Source: Paracoccaceae bacterium
GTDB taxonomy: Bacteria; Pseudomonadota; Alphaproteobacteria; Rhodobacterales; Rhodobacteraceae
NCBI GenBank assembly: GCA_003605175.1
Contig: QWDA01000002.1
Location: 186,001-250,000 of the forward strand
Direction of reading: 5' to 3'
DNA: 64,000 nucleotides
Under the pieces are notes generated by a model that was given only the letters and a program-made list of their open reading frames with translations, did no database searches and had not been told where the DNA came from. The position numbers were made by a program, and so were the translations under genes. This document shows positions 29,967 through 37,782 of this stretch, one piece after another. Each line of letters begins with the position of its first letter. Within the stretch, counting starts at the first letter, position 1.

Positions 29967-30422
29967 ATGAAGGGCTTGAAGAAGCGGCGCAGGATCCAGG
30001 TTCTCTCGATTGCCGGAGCCTGTCTTATCGGCGTGCTCTTCATCCTGTATTTCCTGCCGGGGGACGCCTTCCAGTTCTTCCGGACGCCGAGCCAGGTGGC
30101 CAAGTCCCCGCCGAACTCTACCGAAGTCTTTCGTATCGGCGGGCTGGTGGAGGAGGGGAGCCTGGTGCGCGGGCAGGGGGAGACGATCACCTTCCGCGTC
30201 ACCGATGGCGGCGCCGCGGTGCCGGTCGCCTATACCGGCGTCCTGCCGGACCTCTTCGGCGAGGGCGAGGGGATGGTCGGGACCGGCCGCATGGAGAACG
30301 GTGTCTTCGTGGCGACCGAGATCCTTGCCCGCCATGACGAGACCTACATGCCCGCCGAGGTGATCGACGCGCTGAAGGAGCAGGGCGTCTACGTGGCGCC
30401 GGACGCTGGACCGAACGGTTAG
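29967..30422 (+). CDS. ccmE: Cytochrome c maturation heme chaperone CcmE
   Basis: 151 aa. N-terminal membrane anchor (about 11-29) with a periplasmic OB-fold domain. The covalent heme-binding His123 lies in ARHDETYMP, giving the HxxxY motif (Tyr127). CcmE receives heme from CcmC and hands it to the CcmF/CcmH lyase complex encoded 2 kb downstream. Between ccmE and ccmF are five genes of a lysis-type cassette. Confidence 0.95.
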   Translation: MKGLKKRRRIQVLSIAGACLIGVLFILYFLPGDAFQFFRTPSQVAKSPPNSTEVFRIGGLVEEGSLVRGQGETITFRVTDGGAAVPVAYTGVLPDLFGEGEGMVGTGRMENGVFVATEILARHDETYMPAEVIDALKEQGVYVAPDAGPNG

Positions 30423-30433
30423 GTTCCGGCGGA

Positions 30434-30477
30434 TTAACCGAAAGGAACGGCGTCTTCCCAGCAGGTTAATCGAAAAG
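30434..30477 (+). promoter_or_regulatory. Tandem TTAAYCGAAARG repeats, possible CtrA half-sites
   Basis: Two 12-bp direct repeats, TTAACCGAAAGG at 30434 and TTAATCGAAAAG at 30466, match at 10 of 12 positions and lie 32 bp apart, close to three helical turns. Each carries a TTAA core like half of the CtrA box TTAA-N7-TTAA. TTAA is rare in this GC-rich window. They precede the endolysin gene by 44-87 bp and follow the ccmE stop. Binding by CtrA is inferred. Confidence 0.45.
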
Positions 30478-30520
30478 ATCGATGGTCCGCCCCGCAGATC
30501 CTCATGCGGGAGCGTAACTC

Positions 30521-31132
30521 ATGCCGACAGTCCAGGAGATCGCCGAAGGGATTCTGTCCCGGGAAGGCGGCTATGTCGATGACCCGGACGATCCGGGCGG
30601 GGCGACCAATCACGGCATCACCATCGGCACCATGCAGCGCCTCGGCGCCGATATCGACGGCGACGGCGATGTCGACAAGGACGACGTGCGGCGGCTGTCG
30701 AAGGCACAGGCGCGCGACATCCTGATCGAGCATTATTTCGTGCGGCCGGGCATCTCGCGGTTGCCTCCGGTCCTGCACGCGCCGGTGTTCGACATGCAGG
30801 TGAATGCGGGCGCGCGGGCGATCCGGATCCTGCAACAGCTTCTCTGCGACATGGACGAGCCGGTTTCCGTGGACGGGGCGATCGGGCCGCAAACCATTGC
30901 CGCAGCGGAGCGGGCCGCGGTGGCCGCGCCGGATTACATCGCCGATGCCTACGGGATCGCCCGGCGGAATTTCTACTACGCGCTGGCAAACCGCCGGCCA
31001 TCGGCGCGCAAATACGTGCTGCGCCGGGATGGCGGCAAGGGCGGCTGGATCCGCCGCGCCGAGGAATTCATCTCGCCCCGCTACCACCTGACCGACGAGG
31101 AACACCTGATGAGGACACGCGCATGGGGCTGA
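30521..31132 (+). CDS. GH108-family endolysin (N-acetylmuramidase)
   Basis: 203 aa. The N-terminal REGGYVDDPDDPGGATNHGIT (14-34) is the GH108 signature, with Glu15 as likely catalytic acid. Inserted at 44-55 is DIDGDGDVDKDD, which fits an EF-hand/dockerin Ca-binding loop. The C-terminal part (VDGAIGPQTIAA, about 125) resembles the peptidoglycan-binding segment of these lysins. No signal peptide, as in holin-dependent endolysins. Its 3' end overlaps the holin gene by 10 bp. The same pair releases gene transfer agent particles in R. capsulatus. Confidence 0.85.
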   Translation: MPTVQEIAEGILSREGGYVDDPDDPGGATNHGITIGTMQRLGADIDGDGDVDKDDVRRLSKAQARDILIEHYFVRPGISRLPPVLHAPVFDMQVNAGARAIRILQQLLCDMDEPVSVDGAIGPQTIAAAERAAVAAPDYIADAYGIARRNFYYALANRRPSARKYVLRRDGGKGGWIRRAEEFISPRYHLTDEEHLMRTRAWG

Positions 31133-31662
31133 TCTCCCAGGTTCTTACGCTGTTCTTCGGCGGTGGCGGCAATGTGGTCCGCGATACGGCGGAGGTGTTC
31201 CGCGAGAACGCCGAGGCCGGCGCCAAGCGGGCCGCCACGATGCGCGGCGCGGCGCTGGAGCAGTTCGCGGCCGAGTTCGCTTTGCCGCGCCAGGGGCTGT
31301 TCGACAGGTTGCTCGACGCGGTCAACCGCCTGCCGCGGCCGGCGCTGGCGCTCGGGACGCTGGCGCTTTTCGTCTCGGCGATGGTCGATCCGATCTGGTT
31401 CGCGGCGCGGATGACCGGGATCGCCTTGGTGCCGGAACCGCTCTGGTGGCTCCTCGGCGTGATCGTCTCGTTCTATTTCGGGGCGCGGCATCAGGCCAAG
31501 ACCCAGGAATTCCAGCGCTCGCTCGCCCGGACGATGGCCAATGCCCCGGACGTCGCCCGGCAGATCGCGGAACTCGAGGCGGAAACCGAGGCGGTCAGGG
31601 GCAAGGGCGCGGCGGCGGACAATCCCGCGCTCGCGGCCTGGCGGGAGAGACGCGATGGATGA
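31123..31662 (+). CDS. Holin of the GTA 3TM type
   Basis: 179 aa with an N-terminal amphipathic stretch (MGLISQVLTLFFGGGGNVV), a cytoplasmic helix, hydrophobic segments at about 68-86 and 100-122 (VPEPLWWLLGVIVSFYFGARHQ) and a charged coiled C-terminus (about 125-179). This layout matches the 'holin of 3TMs, for gene-transfer release' family known from Rhodobacter capsulatus. It should permeabilise the inner membrane to let the endolysin through. It overlaps both the endolysin gene upstream and the next small gene downstream. Confidence 0.8.
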   Translation: MGLISQVLTLFFGGGGNVVRDTAEVFRENAEAGAKRAATMRGAALEQFAAEFALPRQGLFDRLLDAVNRLPRPALALGTLALFVSAMVDPIWFAARMTGIALVPEPLWWLLGVIVSFYFGARHQAKTQEFQRSLARTMANAPDVARQIAELEAETEAVRGKGAAADNPALAAWRERRDG

Positions 31663-31831
31663 CACGATCCTCCGCATCCTCTCCGAGCACGGGCCGTGGG
31701 TGATGCTGGTCTTCTACCTGCTCTACCGGGATCTCGAGAAGGACAAGATCACCCGCGGCGTGATCGACAACAACTCGCTCGTCCTGACCGAAGTCTCGAC
31801 GATCATTCGCGAACGGCTGCCGAGGCTTTGA
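31655..31831 (+). CDS. Small single-helix membrane protein of the lysis cassette
   Basis: 58 aa, MDDTILRILSEHGPWVMLVF plus a charged tail. A short hydrophobic stretch (about 13-24) suggests one membrane helix, as in small phage holin-like or holin-regulator proteins. Its ATG overlaps the holin stop by 8 bp, showing translational coupling. Role unknown; an accessory holin or antiholin is possible. Confidence 0.65.
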   Translation: MDDTILRILSEHGPWVMLVFYLLYRDLEKDKITRGVIDNNSLVLTEVSTIIRERLPRL

Positions 31832-31832
31832 C

Positions 31833-31973
31833 ATGGAGATGCAGAGAACCGGCTTCCTGACCCGCCTTACCAGACTCCTGCTGATCGGATCGCGCCTCGA
31901 AGAGACGCTGGTCCGGAACAACAAGGCGGCGGATCGGCTCGACGCCGCCGTGCGCGAGGTATTGCAACGATGA
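31833..31973 (+). CDS. 46-aa small protein of the lysis cassette
   Basis: 46 aa reading MEMQRTGFLTRLTRLLLIGS and then a charged helix (RLEETLVRNNKAADRLDAAV). It starts one base after the previous stop codon and its TGA overlaps the next ATG (ATGA), so it sits in an unbroken coupled chain. Predicted to be an amphipathic, probably coiled-coil-forming helix. No family recognised. Confidence 0.55.
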   Translation: MEMQRTGFLTRLTRLLLIGSRLEETLVRNNKAADRLDAAVREVLQR

Positions 31974-32389
31974 GACACACGTTCCTGCCCTTGATCGTGT
32001 TCGTGACCGTCTTCGTGGTGATGTCGCACCAGTTCGGCCACGACACCTCCTTCGCCATCGCCTACGGCATGGTGGCGTCCATGGCCCTGGTGATCTCGGT
32101 CAGTTTCTTCTGGCTCTGGTACAACCGCGCGACGCCGCTGGCACTGGGGATGGCGCTCTGCAAGCTCGGCAGCGCCACATTGCTGGCCTGGTACGCGATC
32201 TACCGGGCGCTGGACCGTACGCCGATCATGAACAACCACGAGGTCATGGGCCTGTTCATCGGCCTCTATTTCGTGGGGGCGGCACATCACTTCGCCGTGA
32301 TCCGGAAGAGCGTGGGGATCAACGCCTTCATGATCACCGCCCCGGTGATCGCAGCAATTGTGCTCCTGATCCTCTATCTCGAACCCTGA
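31970..32389 (+). CDS. Five-helix membrane protein of unknown function
   Basis: 139 aa, strongly hydrophobic, with segments at about 5-19, 26-50, 55-78, 90-110 and 117-137. Histidines at 20, 24, 90, 106 and 107 stand out but no motif is recognised. It overlaps the preceding 46-aa gene by 4 bp (ATGA) and ends 62 bp before ccmF. It might belong either to the lysis cassette or to cytochrome biogenesis; position alone does not decide. Confidence 0.7.
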   Translation: MRHTFLPLIVFVTVFVVMSHQFGHDTSFAIAYGMVASMALVISVSFFWLWYNRATPLALGMALCKLGSATLLAWYAIYRALDRTPIMNNHEVMGLFIGLYFVGAAHHFAVIRKSVGINAFMITAPVIAAIVLLILYLEP

Positions 32390-32451
32390 TCCCTGCGGCC
32401 TGCGTCAGAGCGGCGCTTTCGCCCGCGCGCGCCGCAGGCTAGACAGGAGCC

Positions 32452-34425
32452 ATGTTCGTCGAGCTCGGCCATTTCACCCTGATCCTCGCCTTCGCGATCG
32501 CCTGCGTGCAGGCCTTCGTGCCCGTGGTCGGTGCCGCGCGCGGTTGGCGCGGCTGGATGGCGATGGCCGAGCCCGCGGCGACGCTCCAGCTCTTCTGCAT
32601 CGCCTGGTCCTTCACGGCGCTGATCTACGCCTTCGTGACCTCGGATTTCTCGCTCCGCATCGTTACCGAGAACTCCCACACGCTGAAGCCGATGCTCTAC
32701 AAGGTCACCGGTGTCTGGGGCAACCACGAGGGCTCGATGCTGCTCTGGTGCCTGATCCTCGCGCTCTATGGCGCGTTCGTGGCCTGGTTCGGCGGCGGGC
32801 TGCCGCCCCGGCTGCGCGCGCGGGTGCTCGCCGTTCAGGGCGCTGTTGGCGCGGCCTCGCTCGCCTTCCTGATCTTCACCTCGAACCCGTTCCTGCGCCT
32901 CGCCACGCCGCCCTTCAATGGCCATGACCTGAACCCGCTCCTGCAGGATCCGGGCCTCGCGTTCCACCCGCCCTTTCTCTATCTCGGCTATGTCGGCCTT
33001 TCGGTCTCGTTCTCCTTCGCCATAGCCGCGCTGATCGAGGGAAGGGTCGATGCCGCCTGGGGCCGCTGGGTCCGGCCCTGGACGCTCACCGCCTGGATCT
33101 TCCTGACCATCGGCATCGCGCTCGGCTCCTGGTGGGCCTATTACGAACTGGGCTGGGGCGGGTTCTGGTTCTGGGATCCGGTCGAGAACGCCTCCTTCAT
33201 GCCCTGGCTCCTTTCCGCGGCGCTCCTGCATTCGGCCATCGTCGTCGAGAAGCGCGAGGCGCTGAAAGCCTGGACGATCCTGCTGGCGATCCTGGCCTTC
33301 GGCTTCTCGCTGATCGGCGCGTTCATCGTCCGATCCGGTGTCATCACCTCGGTCCACGCCTTCGCGAACGACCCCGAGCGCGGTGTCTATCTGCTCGCGA
33401 TGACGGCGGTGTTCATGGGCGGGGCGCTGACACTCTTCGCCGCCCGGGCGGAAGCCCTGCAGGCGAAGGGCATGTTCCAGCCGGTGAGCCGCGAGGGCGG
33501 GCTCATCGCCAACAACGTGTTCCTGGCCGTCGCCTGTTTCGTGGTCTTCATCGGCACGATCTGGCCGCTGGTGACCGAACTCGCGGACGGGCGCAAGGTT
33601 TCGGTCGGCGCGCCGTTCTTCGAGGCCGCCTTCACCCCGATCATGACCGCGCTCGCGGTGCTCCTACCAATCGGCGCGGTGCTGCCCTGGAAACGCGCGC
33701 GGCTCGACCGGGCGATGCGGGTGCTGATGCCGGCGCTGATCCTTGCACTGGCGCTCGGCGCGCTGGTCTTCGCGGTCGAGACCGAGAAATCCGCTCTCGC
33801 GCCCGTGGGCGCCGTGCTGGGCGCCTGGATCGTCTTCGGTGCGGCGGCGGATCTCTGGTCCCGCGGCGGCCGCGGCCCGATCGCCGCCCGCGCCCGGCGG
33901 CTCGCGCGGCTGCCCCGCGCCGACTGGGGCAAGAGCCTGGGCCATACCGGCTTCGGCGTCACGATCTTCGGGATCGCCGCGCTGACGGCCTGGACGGTCG
34001 AGGATATCCGCGTGGCCCGGATCGGCGAGAGCTGGGACGTGGCGGGCTACCGGGTGACGCTGGTCGATGTCGGCCAGACCGAGGGACCGAACTATTATTC
34101 GACCATCGCCGAGGTGGACGTGAGCGACCATGGCCGCCCTTCGCTGCGGCTCCTGCCGGAAAAGCGGATCTACCCGGTGGCCGGCATGCCCACCACCGAG
34201 GCCGCGATCGACAATGGACTCACCCGCGACCTCTATGTGGTGATCGGCGACCCGCAGGAGGGCGGCGGCTGGGCGGTCCGGACCTTCATCAAGCCCTATG
34301 CGAGCTGGATCTGGGCCGGGGCGGCGATCATGGCGATGGGCGGGCTTCTGAGCCTCTCCGACCGGCGCTTCCGCGTGGCCGCCGGGGCCCGCAAGGCGCA
34401 GCGGGCCGGGGTGCCGGCGGAATGA
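32452..34425 (+). CDS. ccmF: Cytochrome c-type biogenesis heme lyase subunit CcmF
   Basis: 657 aa, polytopic inner-membrane protein, the usual CcmF length. It carries the heme-handling tryptophan-rich WWD domain (GWGGFWFWDPVENASFMPWL) and the flanking conserved histidine stretches. It joins heme from CcmE to apocytochromes with CcmH. ATG 32452 has AGGAG just upstream. It overlaps ccmH by 4 bp. The homologue in R. capsulatus is Ccl1. Confidence 0.96.
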   Translation: MFVELGHFTLILAFAIACVQAFVPVVGAARGWRGWMAMAEPAATLQLFCIAWSFTALIYAFVTSDFSLRIVTENSHTLKPMLYKVTGVWGNHEGSMLLWCLILALYGAFVAWFGGGLPPRLRARVLAVQGAVGAASLAFLIFTSNPFLRLATPPFNGHDLNPLLQDPGLAFHPPFLYLGYVGLSVSFSFAIAALIEGRVDAAWGRWVRPWTLTAWIFLTIGIALGSWWAYYELGWGGFWFWDPVENASFMPWLLSAALLHSAIVVEKREALKAWTILLAILAFGFSLIGAFIVRSGVITSVHAFANDPERGVYLLAMTAVFMGGALTLFAARAEALQAKGMFQPVSREGGLIANNVFLAVACFVVFIGTIWPLVTELADGRKVSVGAPFFEAAFTPIMTALAVLLPIGAVLPWKRARLDRAMRVLMPALILALALGALVFAVETEKSALAPVGAVLGAWIVFGAAADLWSRGGRGPIAARARRLARLPRADWGKSLGHTGFGVTIFGIAALTAWTVEDIRVARIGESWDVAGYRVTLVDVGQTEGPNYYSTIAEVDVSDHGRPSLRLLPEKRIYPVAGMPTTEAAIDNGLTRDLYVVIGDPQEGGGWAVRTFIKPYASWIWAGAAIMAMGGLLSLSDRRFRVAAGARKAQRAGVPAE

Positions 34426-34871
34426 GGCGGCTTCTCCTGGCCCTTGCGCTGGCCGCGGCACCGGCCTTCGCGGTGCAGCCCGACGAGGTGCTGGACGACC
34501 CCGCGCTCGAAGCGCGGGCGCGGGAGTTGTCGCAGAACCTGCGCTGCCCGGTCTGCCGCAACGAGAGCATCGACGAATCGCATGCCGAGATCGCCCGCGA
34601 TATCCGGCTGCTCCTGCGCGAGCGTCTGGTGGCGGGTGACAGCGATGCCGAGGCGGTGCAGTACCTAGTGGACCGCTACGGCGAGTATGTGCTCCTGAAG
34701 CCCAATGCCGAGGGCGCCAACCTCATCCTCTGGCTGGCCGCGCCGGCGCTTCTCCTCGCCGGCGGCGGCATGGCGGCCCTCTACCTGATGCGCCGGCGCG
34801 CGCGGCCCGAGGCACCGGACGCGCTCAGCGACGACGAGAAGGCGCGGCTCGCCGATCTCATGCGCGAGTGA
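34422..34871 (+). CDS. ccmH: Cytochrome c-type biogenesis protein CcmH
   Basis: 149 aa with a signal peptide (MRRLLLALALAAAPAFA), the periplasmic redox motif LRCPVC (Cys42, Cys45) that reduces apocytochrome heme sites, and a C-terminal membrane helix at about 103-125. The start overlaps the ccmF stop (ATGA). It is the short CcmH type without the TPR extension. It closes the ccm operon. Confidence 0.95.
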   Translation: MRRLLLALALAAAPAFAVQPDEVLDDPALEARARELSQNLRCPVCRNESIDESHAEIARDIRLLLRERLVAGDSDAEAVQYLVDRYGEYVLLKPNAEGANLILWLAAPALLLAGGGMAALYLMRRRARPEAPDALSDDEKARLADLMRE

Positions 34872-34888
34872 CGCCGGGTCGGGCTTTT

Positions 34889-34906
34889 CTGAACCGTTCG
34901 GTTCAG
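34889..34906. promoter_or_regulatory. Perfect 18-bp palindrome upstream of the PaaG-like gene
   Basis: CTGAACCG-TT-CGGTTCAG is a perfect inverted repeat 32 bp before the start codon. An ACCG..CGGT core is typical of TetR-family operators, including PaaR sites of phenylacetate genes. It marks a promoter independent of the ccm operon; the regulator is not encoded nearby. Confidence 0.6.
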
Positions 34907-34938
34907 TTATGCCGGGGCCGGAACTGCAGGAGACGCGC

Positions 34939-35715
34939 ATGGACTACCAGACGATCCGGCTCGAGATCGCCGACGACATCGCCACGATCACGCTGGCCCG
35001 GCCCGATGTGATGAACGCGCTGAACACGCAGATGCGCGCCGAGCTTCTGCATGCGATTCAGGTGGCCGGCCGCGAGGCGCGGGTGGCGGTGATGACCGGA
35101 GAGGGCCGGGCCTTCTGCTCGGGCCAGGATCTGGGCGACCGGGCGACGGCGGCGAATATCGATCTCGAACGGGTGCTGCGCGACGAGTACGAGCCGATGC
35201 TGCGGGCGATCTTCGACTGCCCGGTGCCGACGATCGCCGCGGTGAACGGTGCCGCCGCCGGGGCAGGGGCCAACCTGGCGCTCGCCGCCGATGTGGTGAT
35301 CGCCACCGAAAGCGCGGTGTTCCTCCAGGCCTTCACCCGGATCGGCCTTCTGCCGGATGCGGGCGGCACCTACTGGCTTCCCCGCCAGATGGGCTTCGCC
35401 AAGGCGATGGGCGCGGCGCTCTTTGCCGAGCCGATCTCCGCGCGGCAGGCCAGCGACTGGGGCATGATCTGGGAGGCGGTGCCCGACATCGACTTCGCCG
35501 GCCGCTGGCATGCGCGGGCGGCGCAGCTCGCGCACGGACCGACCGTGGCCTATCGCGGCGTGAAGGACGCGCTGCGGAGCACCTGGTCGAACGGGCTGGA
35601 AGAGCAACTGGCGCTCGAGGCGCATCTGCAGGGGCTTGCCGGAAAGACCCGGGACTTCAAGGAAGGGGTCGTGGCCTTCACCGAGAAACGCCCGCCGAAC
35701 TTCGAGGGGCGCTGA
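34939..35715 (+). CDS. Enoyl-CoA hydratase/isomerase, PaaG-like
   Basis: 258 aa crotonase-fold protein from ATG 34939 (MDYQTIRLEIADDIATITL), with AGGAG upstream. The oxyanion-hole stretches FCSGQDLGDR and VNGAAAGAGANLALAADVV and the catalytic-region FTRIGLLPDAGGTYWLPRQ closely follow PaaG, the ring 1,2-epoxyphenylacetyl-CoA isomerase, but enoyl-CoA hydratase activity cannot be excluded. No other paa genes are in the window. A perfect palindrome before it suggests TetR-type control. Confidence 0.85.
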   Translation: MDYQTIRLEIADDIATITLARPDVMNALNTQMRAELLHAIQVAGREARVAVMTGEGRAFCSGQDLGDRATAANIDLERVLRDEYEPMLRAIFDCPVPTIAAVNGAAAGAGANLALAADVVIATESAVFLQAFTRIGLLPDAGGTYWLPRQMGFAKAMGAALFAEPISARQASDWGMIWEAVPDIDFAGRWHARAAQLAHGPTVAYRGVKDALRSTWSNGLEEQLALEAHLQGLAGKTRDFKEGVVAFTEKRPPNFEGR

Positions 35716-35796
35716 GCCCGGCGCACGGGCGGATTGACCGAACCGGGTGCCCGGATCTACGCTTGCACGTCTCGCGAGAGAACGTGGGAGAGTTCC

Positions 35797-36369
35797 ATGC
35801 CCAGGGTAAGGGTCTTTCTGGCCGACCTGCCCGGCGTCGTTCAGACACCGGCACCGATCCGGACATTTCTGGAAACCGCGCTCAGGCGCGTCGCTGCGGA
35901 TCGCAACGTCGACGCGCAGATCGAAGTGAGCTGGACCAGCCAGAACCCGCAGCCCGAGGGATTCGACCTTCTATGCTATGTCGTCCGCGACCGGTCCGAC
36001 AGCATCATCGGCTCGGCCGGCGGAATCGGCGGGCCGACGACGCCACCCTCGGGGCTGGCGGGCTGGACCCGGTTCCAGACCGGCAGCTCGGGGCTCTCGG
36101 CCTCCGAAATCTACTACAGCGAACTACGCGGCAAGCCCGACGGGTTCGGAGGGCGGATCGTGCTGCACGAGTTGATGCACAACATGTCGCGCGCGCCCGA
36201 TAGCGAGGTCCACGGCGCGGGCGCCGGCGTCGGAGGAGAGACGGTCTTTGCCGATTCCCAAGTCACCGACACCGACAGCCGCTTCATCGCGCGCCATCTG
36301 GTCTCGACACAACGCACGCAATGGACCGGCGGTTTCGGTGCCTACAACGATCCGCTCCGGGGCCTCTGA
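35797..36369 (+). CDS. Putative zinc metalloprotein with HELMH motif
   Basis: 190 aa from ATG 35797 (GGGAGAG ribosome site). The zinc-peptidase motif HELMH (124-128) lies in RIVLHELMHNMSRAPDSEVHG; a third histidine (139) sits 11 residues after HELMH rather than at metzincin spacing. Elsewhere it is Gly/Ser-rich with no signal peptide, so it is either cytoplasmic or exported by another route. No family recognised; protease activity is inferred from the motif only. It is convergent with gltA. Confidence 0.65.
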   Translation: MPRVRVFLADLPGVVQTPAPIRTFLETALRRVAADRNVDAQIEVSWTSQNPQPEGFDLLCYVVRDRSDSIIGSAGGIGGPTTPPSGLAGWTRFQTGSSGLSASEIYYSELRGKPDGFGGRIVLHELMHNMSRAPDSEVHGAGAGVGGETVFADSQVTDTDSRFIARHLVSTQRTQWTGGFGAYNDPLRGL

Positions 36370-36393
36370 GCGGCAGCGACCCCGGCGCCGATC

Positions 36394-37698
36394 TCAGCGG
36401 TTCTCGACATCCACGTAGTCACGCGATGTCGCACCCACATAGAGCTGCCGCGGGCGACCGATCTTGAGCTGCGGATCGGCGATCATTTCCTTCCACTGCG
36501 ACACCCAGCCCACGGTCCGCGCCAGCGCGAAGATCGGGGTGAACATCGAGGTCGGGAAGCCGATCGCATCCAGGATGATCCCGGAATAGAAATCCACGTT
36601 CGGGTAGAGCTTCTTCTCGACGAAATAGTCGTCCTTGAGCGCGATGGCCTCGAGTTCCTTGGCGACCTGCAGCGTCGGATTGTTCTCGATCCCGAGAAGC
36701 TCCAGCACCTCGTCGGCCGACTGCTTCATCACCCGCGCGCGGGGATCGAAGTTCTTGTAGACCCGGTGCCCGAAGCCCATCAGGCGGAACGGATCGTCCT
36801 TGTCCTTGGCGCGTTCGATGAATTCCGGGATCCGGTTCGGCGAGCCGATCTCGCGCAGCATCTCGAGACAGGCCTGGTTGGCACCGCCATGGGCCGGTCC
36901 CCAGAGGCAGGCGATGCCGGCCGCGATGCAGGCAAACGGGTTCGCGCCGGACGAGGATGCGAGCCGCACCGTCGATGTGGAGGCGTTCTGCTCGTGATCG
37001 GCATGGAGCGTGAAGATCCGGTCCATCGCGCGGGCGATGATCGGGTTCACATTGTAGGTCTCGGCCGGCACGGCAAAGCACATGTGCAGGAAATTCGCCG
37101 CGTAATCGAGATCGTTGCGCGGATAGATGAAGGGCTGGCCGATATGGTACTTGTAGGCCCAGGCCGCGATGGTCGGCATCTTCGCGATCAGCCGGATCGT
37201 CGCGACCTCGCGTTGCCACGGGTCATGGATGTCGGTCGAATCGTGGTAGAAGGCCGACATCGCGCCGACGACTCCGACCATCGTCGCCATCGGATGCGCG
37301 TCGCGGCGGAACCCGCGGAAGAAATACTGCATCTGCTCATGCAGCATCGTGTGGCTGGTCACCCGGCTCTCGAAATCCTCGAGCTGGTCGGCGGTGGGCA
37401 GATCGCCGTAGAGCAGGAGATAGCAGACCTCGAGAAAATGCGACTTCTCGGCCAACTGGTCGATCGGGTAGCCCCGATGCAGGAGCTCGCCCTTGTCGCC
37501 GTCGATATAGGTGATGGTGGAATCGCAGGAAGCCGTGGAGGTGAAGCCCGGATCGTAGGTGAAGACGCCGCCCTGGCTGTAGAGCTTTCGGATGTCGATG
37601 ACGTCCGGCCCGGCGGTGGGGGTCAGCATCGGCAGTTCGAGGGTCTTGTCGCCGAAGCTGAGCGTCGCGGTCTTTGCGTCCCGATGGGTGTCAGGCAT
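36394..37698 (-). CDS. gltA: Citrate synthase
   Basis: 434 aa, the hexameric type II citrate synthase length. It condenses oxaloacetate and acetyl-CoA in the TCA cycle. Catalytic landmarks are [27 protein letters not shown] and [15 protein letters not shown]. Start at ATG 37698 ([15 protein letters not shown]) with AAGGA 7 bases before it; the in-frame ATG 6 bp upstream is too close to the ribosome site. gltX lies 84 bp upstream on the same strand. Confidence 0.96.
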   Translation of the reverse strand: MPDTHRDAKTATLSFGDKTLELPMLTPTAGPDVIDIRKLYSQGGVFTYDPGFTSTASCDSTITYIDGDKGELLHRGYPIDQLAEKSHFLEVCYLLLYGDLPTADQLEDFESRVTSHTMLHEQMQYFFRGFRRDAHPMATMVGVVGAMSAFYHDSTDIHDPWQREVATIRLIAKMPTIAAWAYKYHIGQPFIYPRNDLDYAANFLHMCFAVPAETYNVNPIIARAMDRIFTLHADHEQNASTSTVRLASSSGANPFACIAAGIACLWGPAHGGANQACLEMLREIGSPNRIPEFIERAKDKDDPFRLMGFGHRVYKNFDPRARVMKQSADEVLELLGIENNPTLQVAKELEAIALKDDYFVEKKLYPNVDFYSGIILDAIGFPTSMFTPIFALARTVGWVSQWKEMIADPQLKIGRPRQLYVGATSRDYVDVENR

Positions 37699-37782
37699 GT
37701 CCATCCTTCCAAAGCTTGACGGCAAGCGCCGTCCAGTGGGTACCAGTGCCGGATCCCTCCCGGATCCCGCGATCGGTCTTTT

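Noticed and set aside
27056-30202. A 3.1-kb open frame on the minus strand opposite acyltransferase, murI and argC
   Set aside because: Its protein is Arg/His/Gly/Pro-rich with no motifs; it mirrors GC-rich third positions of three clear genes on the other strand.
32393-32438. CCTGCGGC / GCCGCAGG inverted repeat before ccmF as a terminator
   Set aside because: The loop is 30 bases and no T-run follows; it is probably a chance repeat in GC-rich sequence.
35920-36215. Metzincin assignment for the HELMH protein
   Set aside because: The third histidine is not at HExxHxxGxxH spacing and the glycine is missing.
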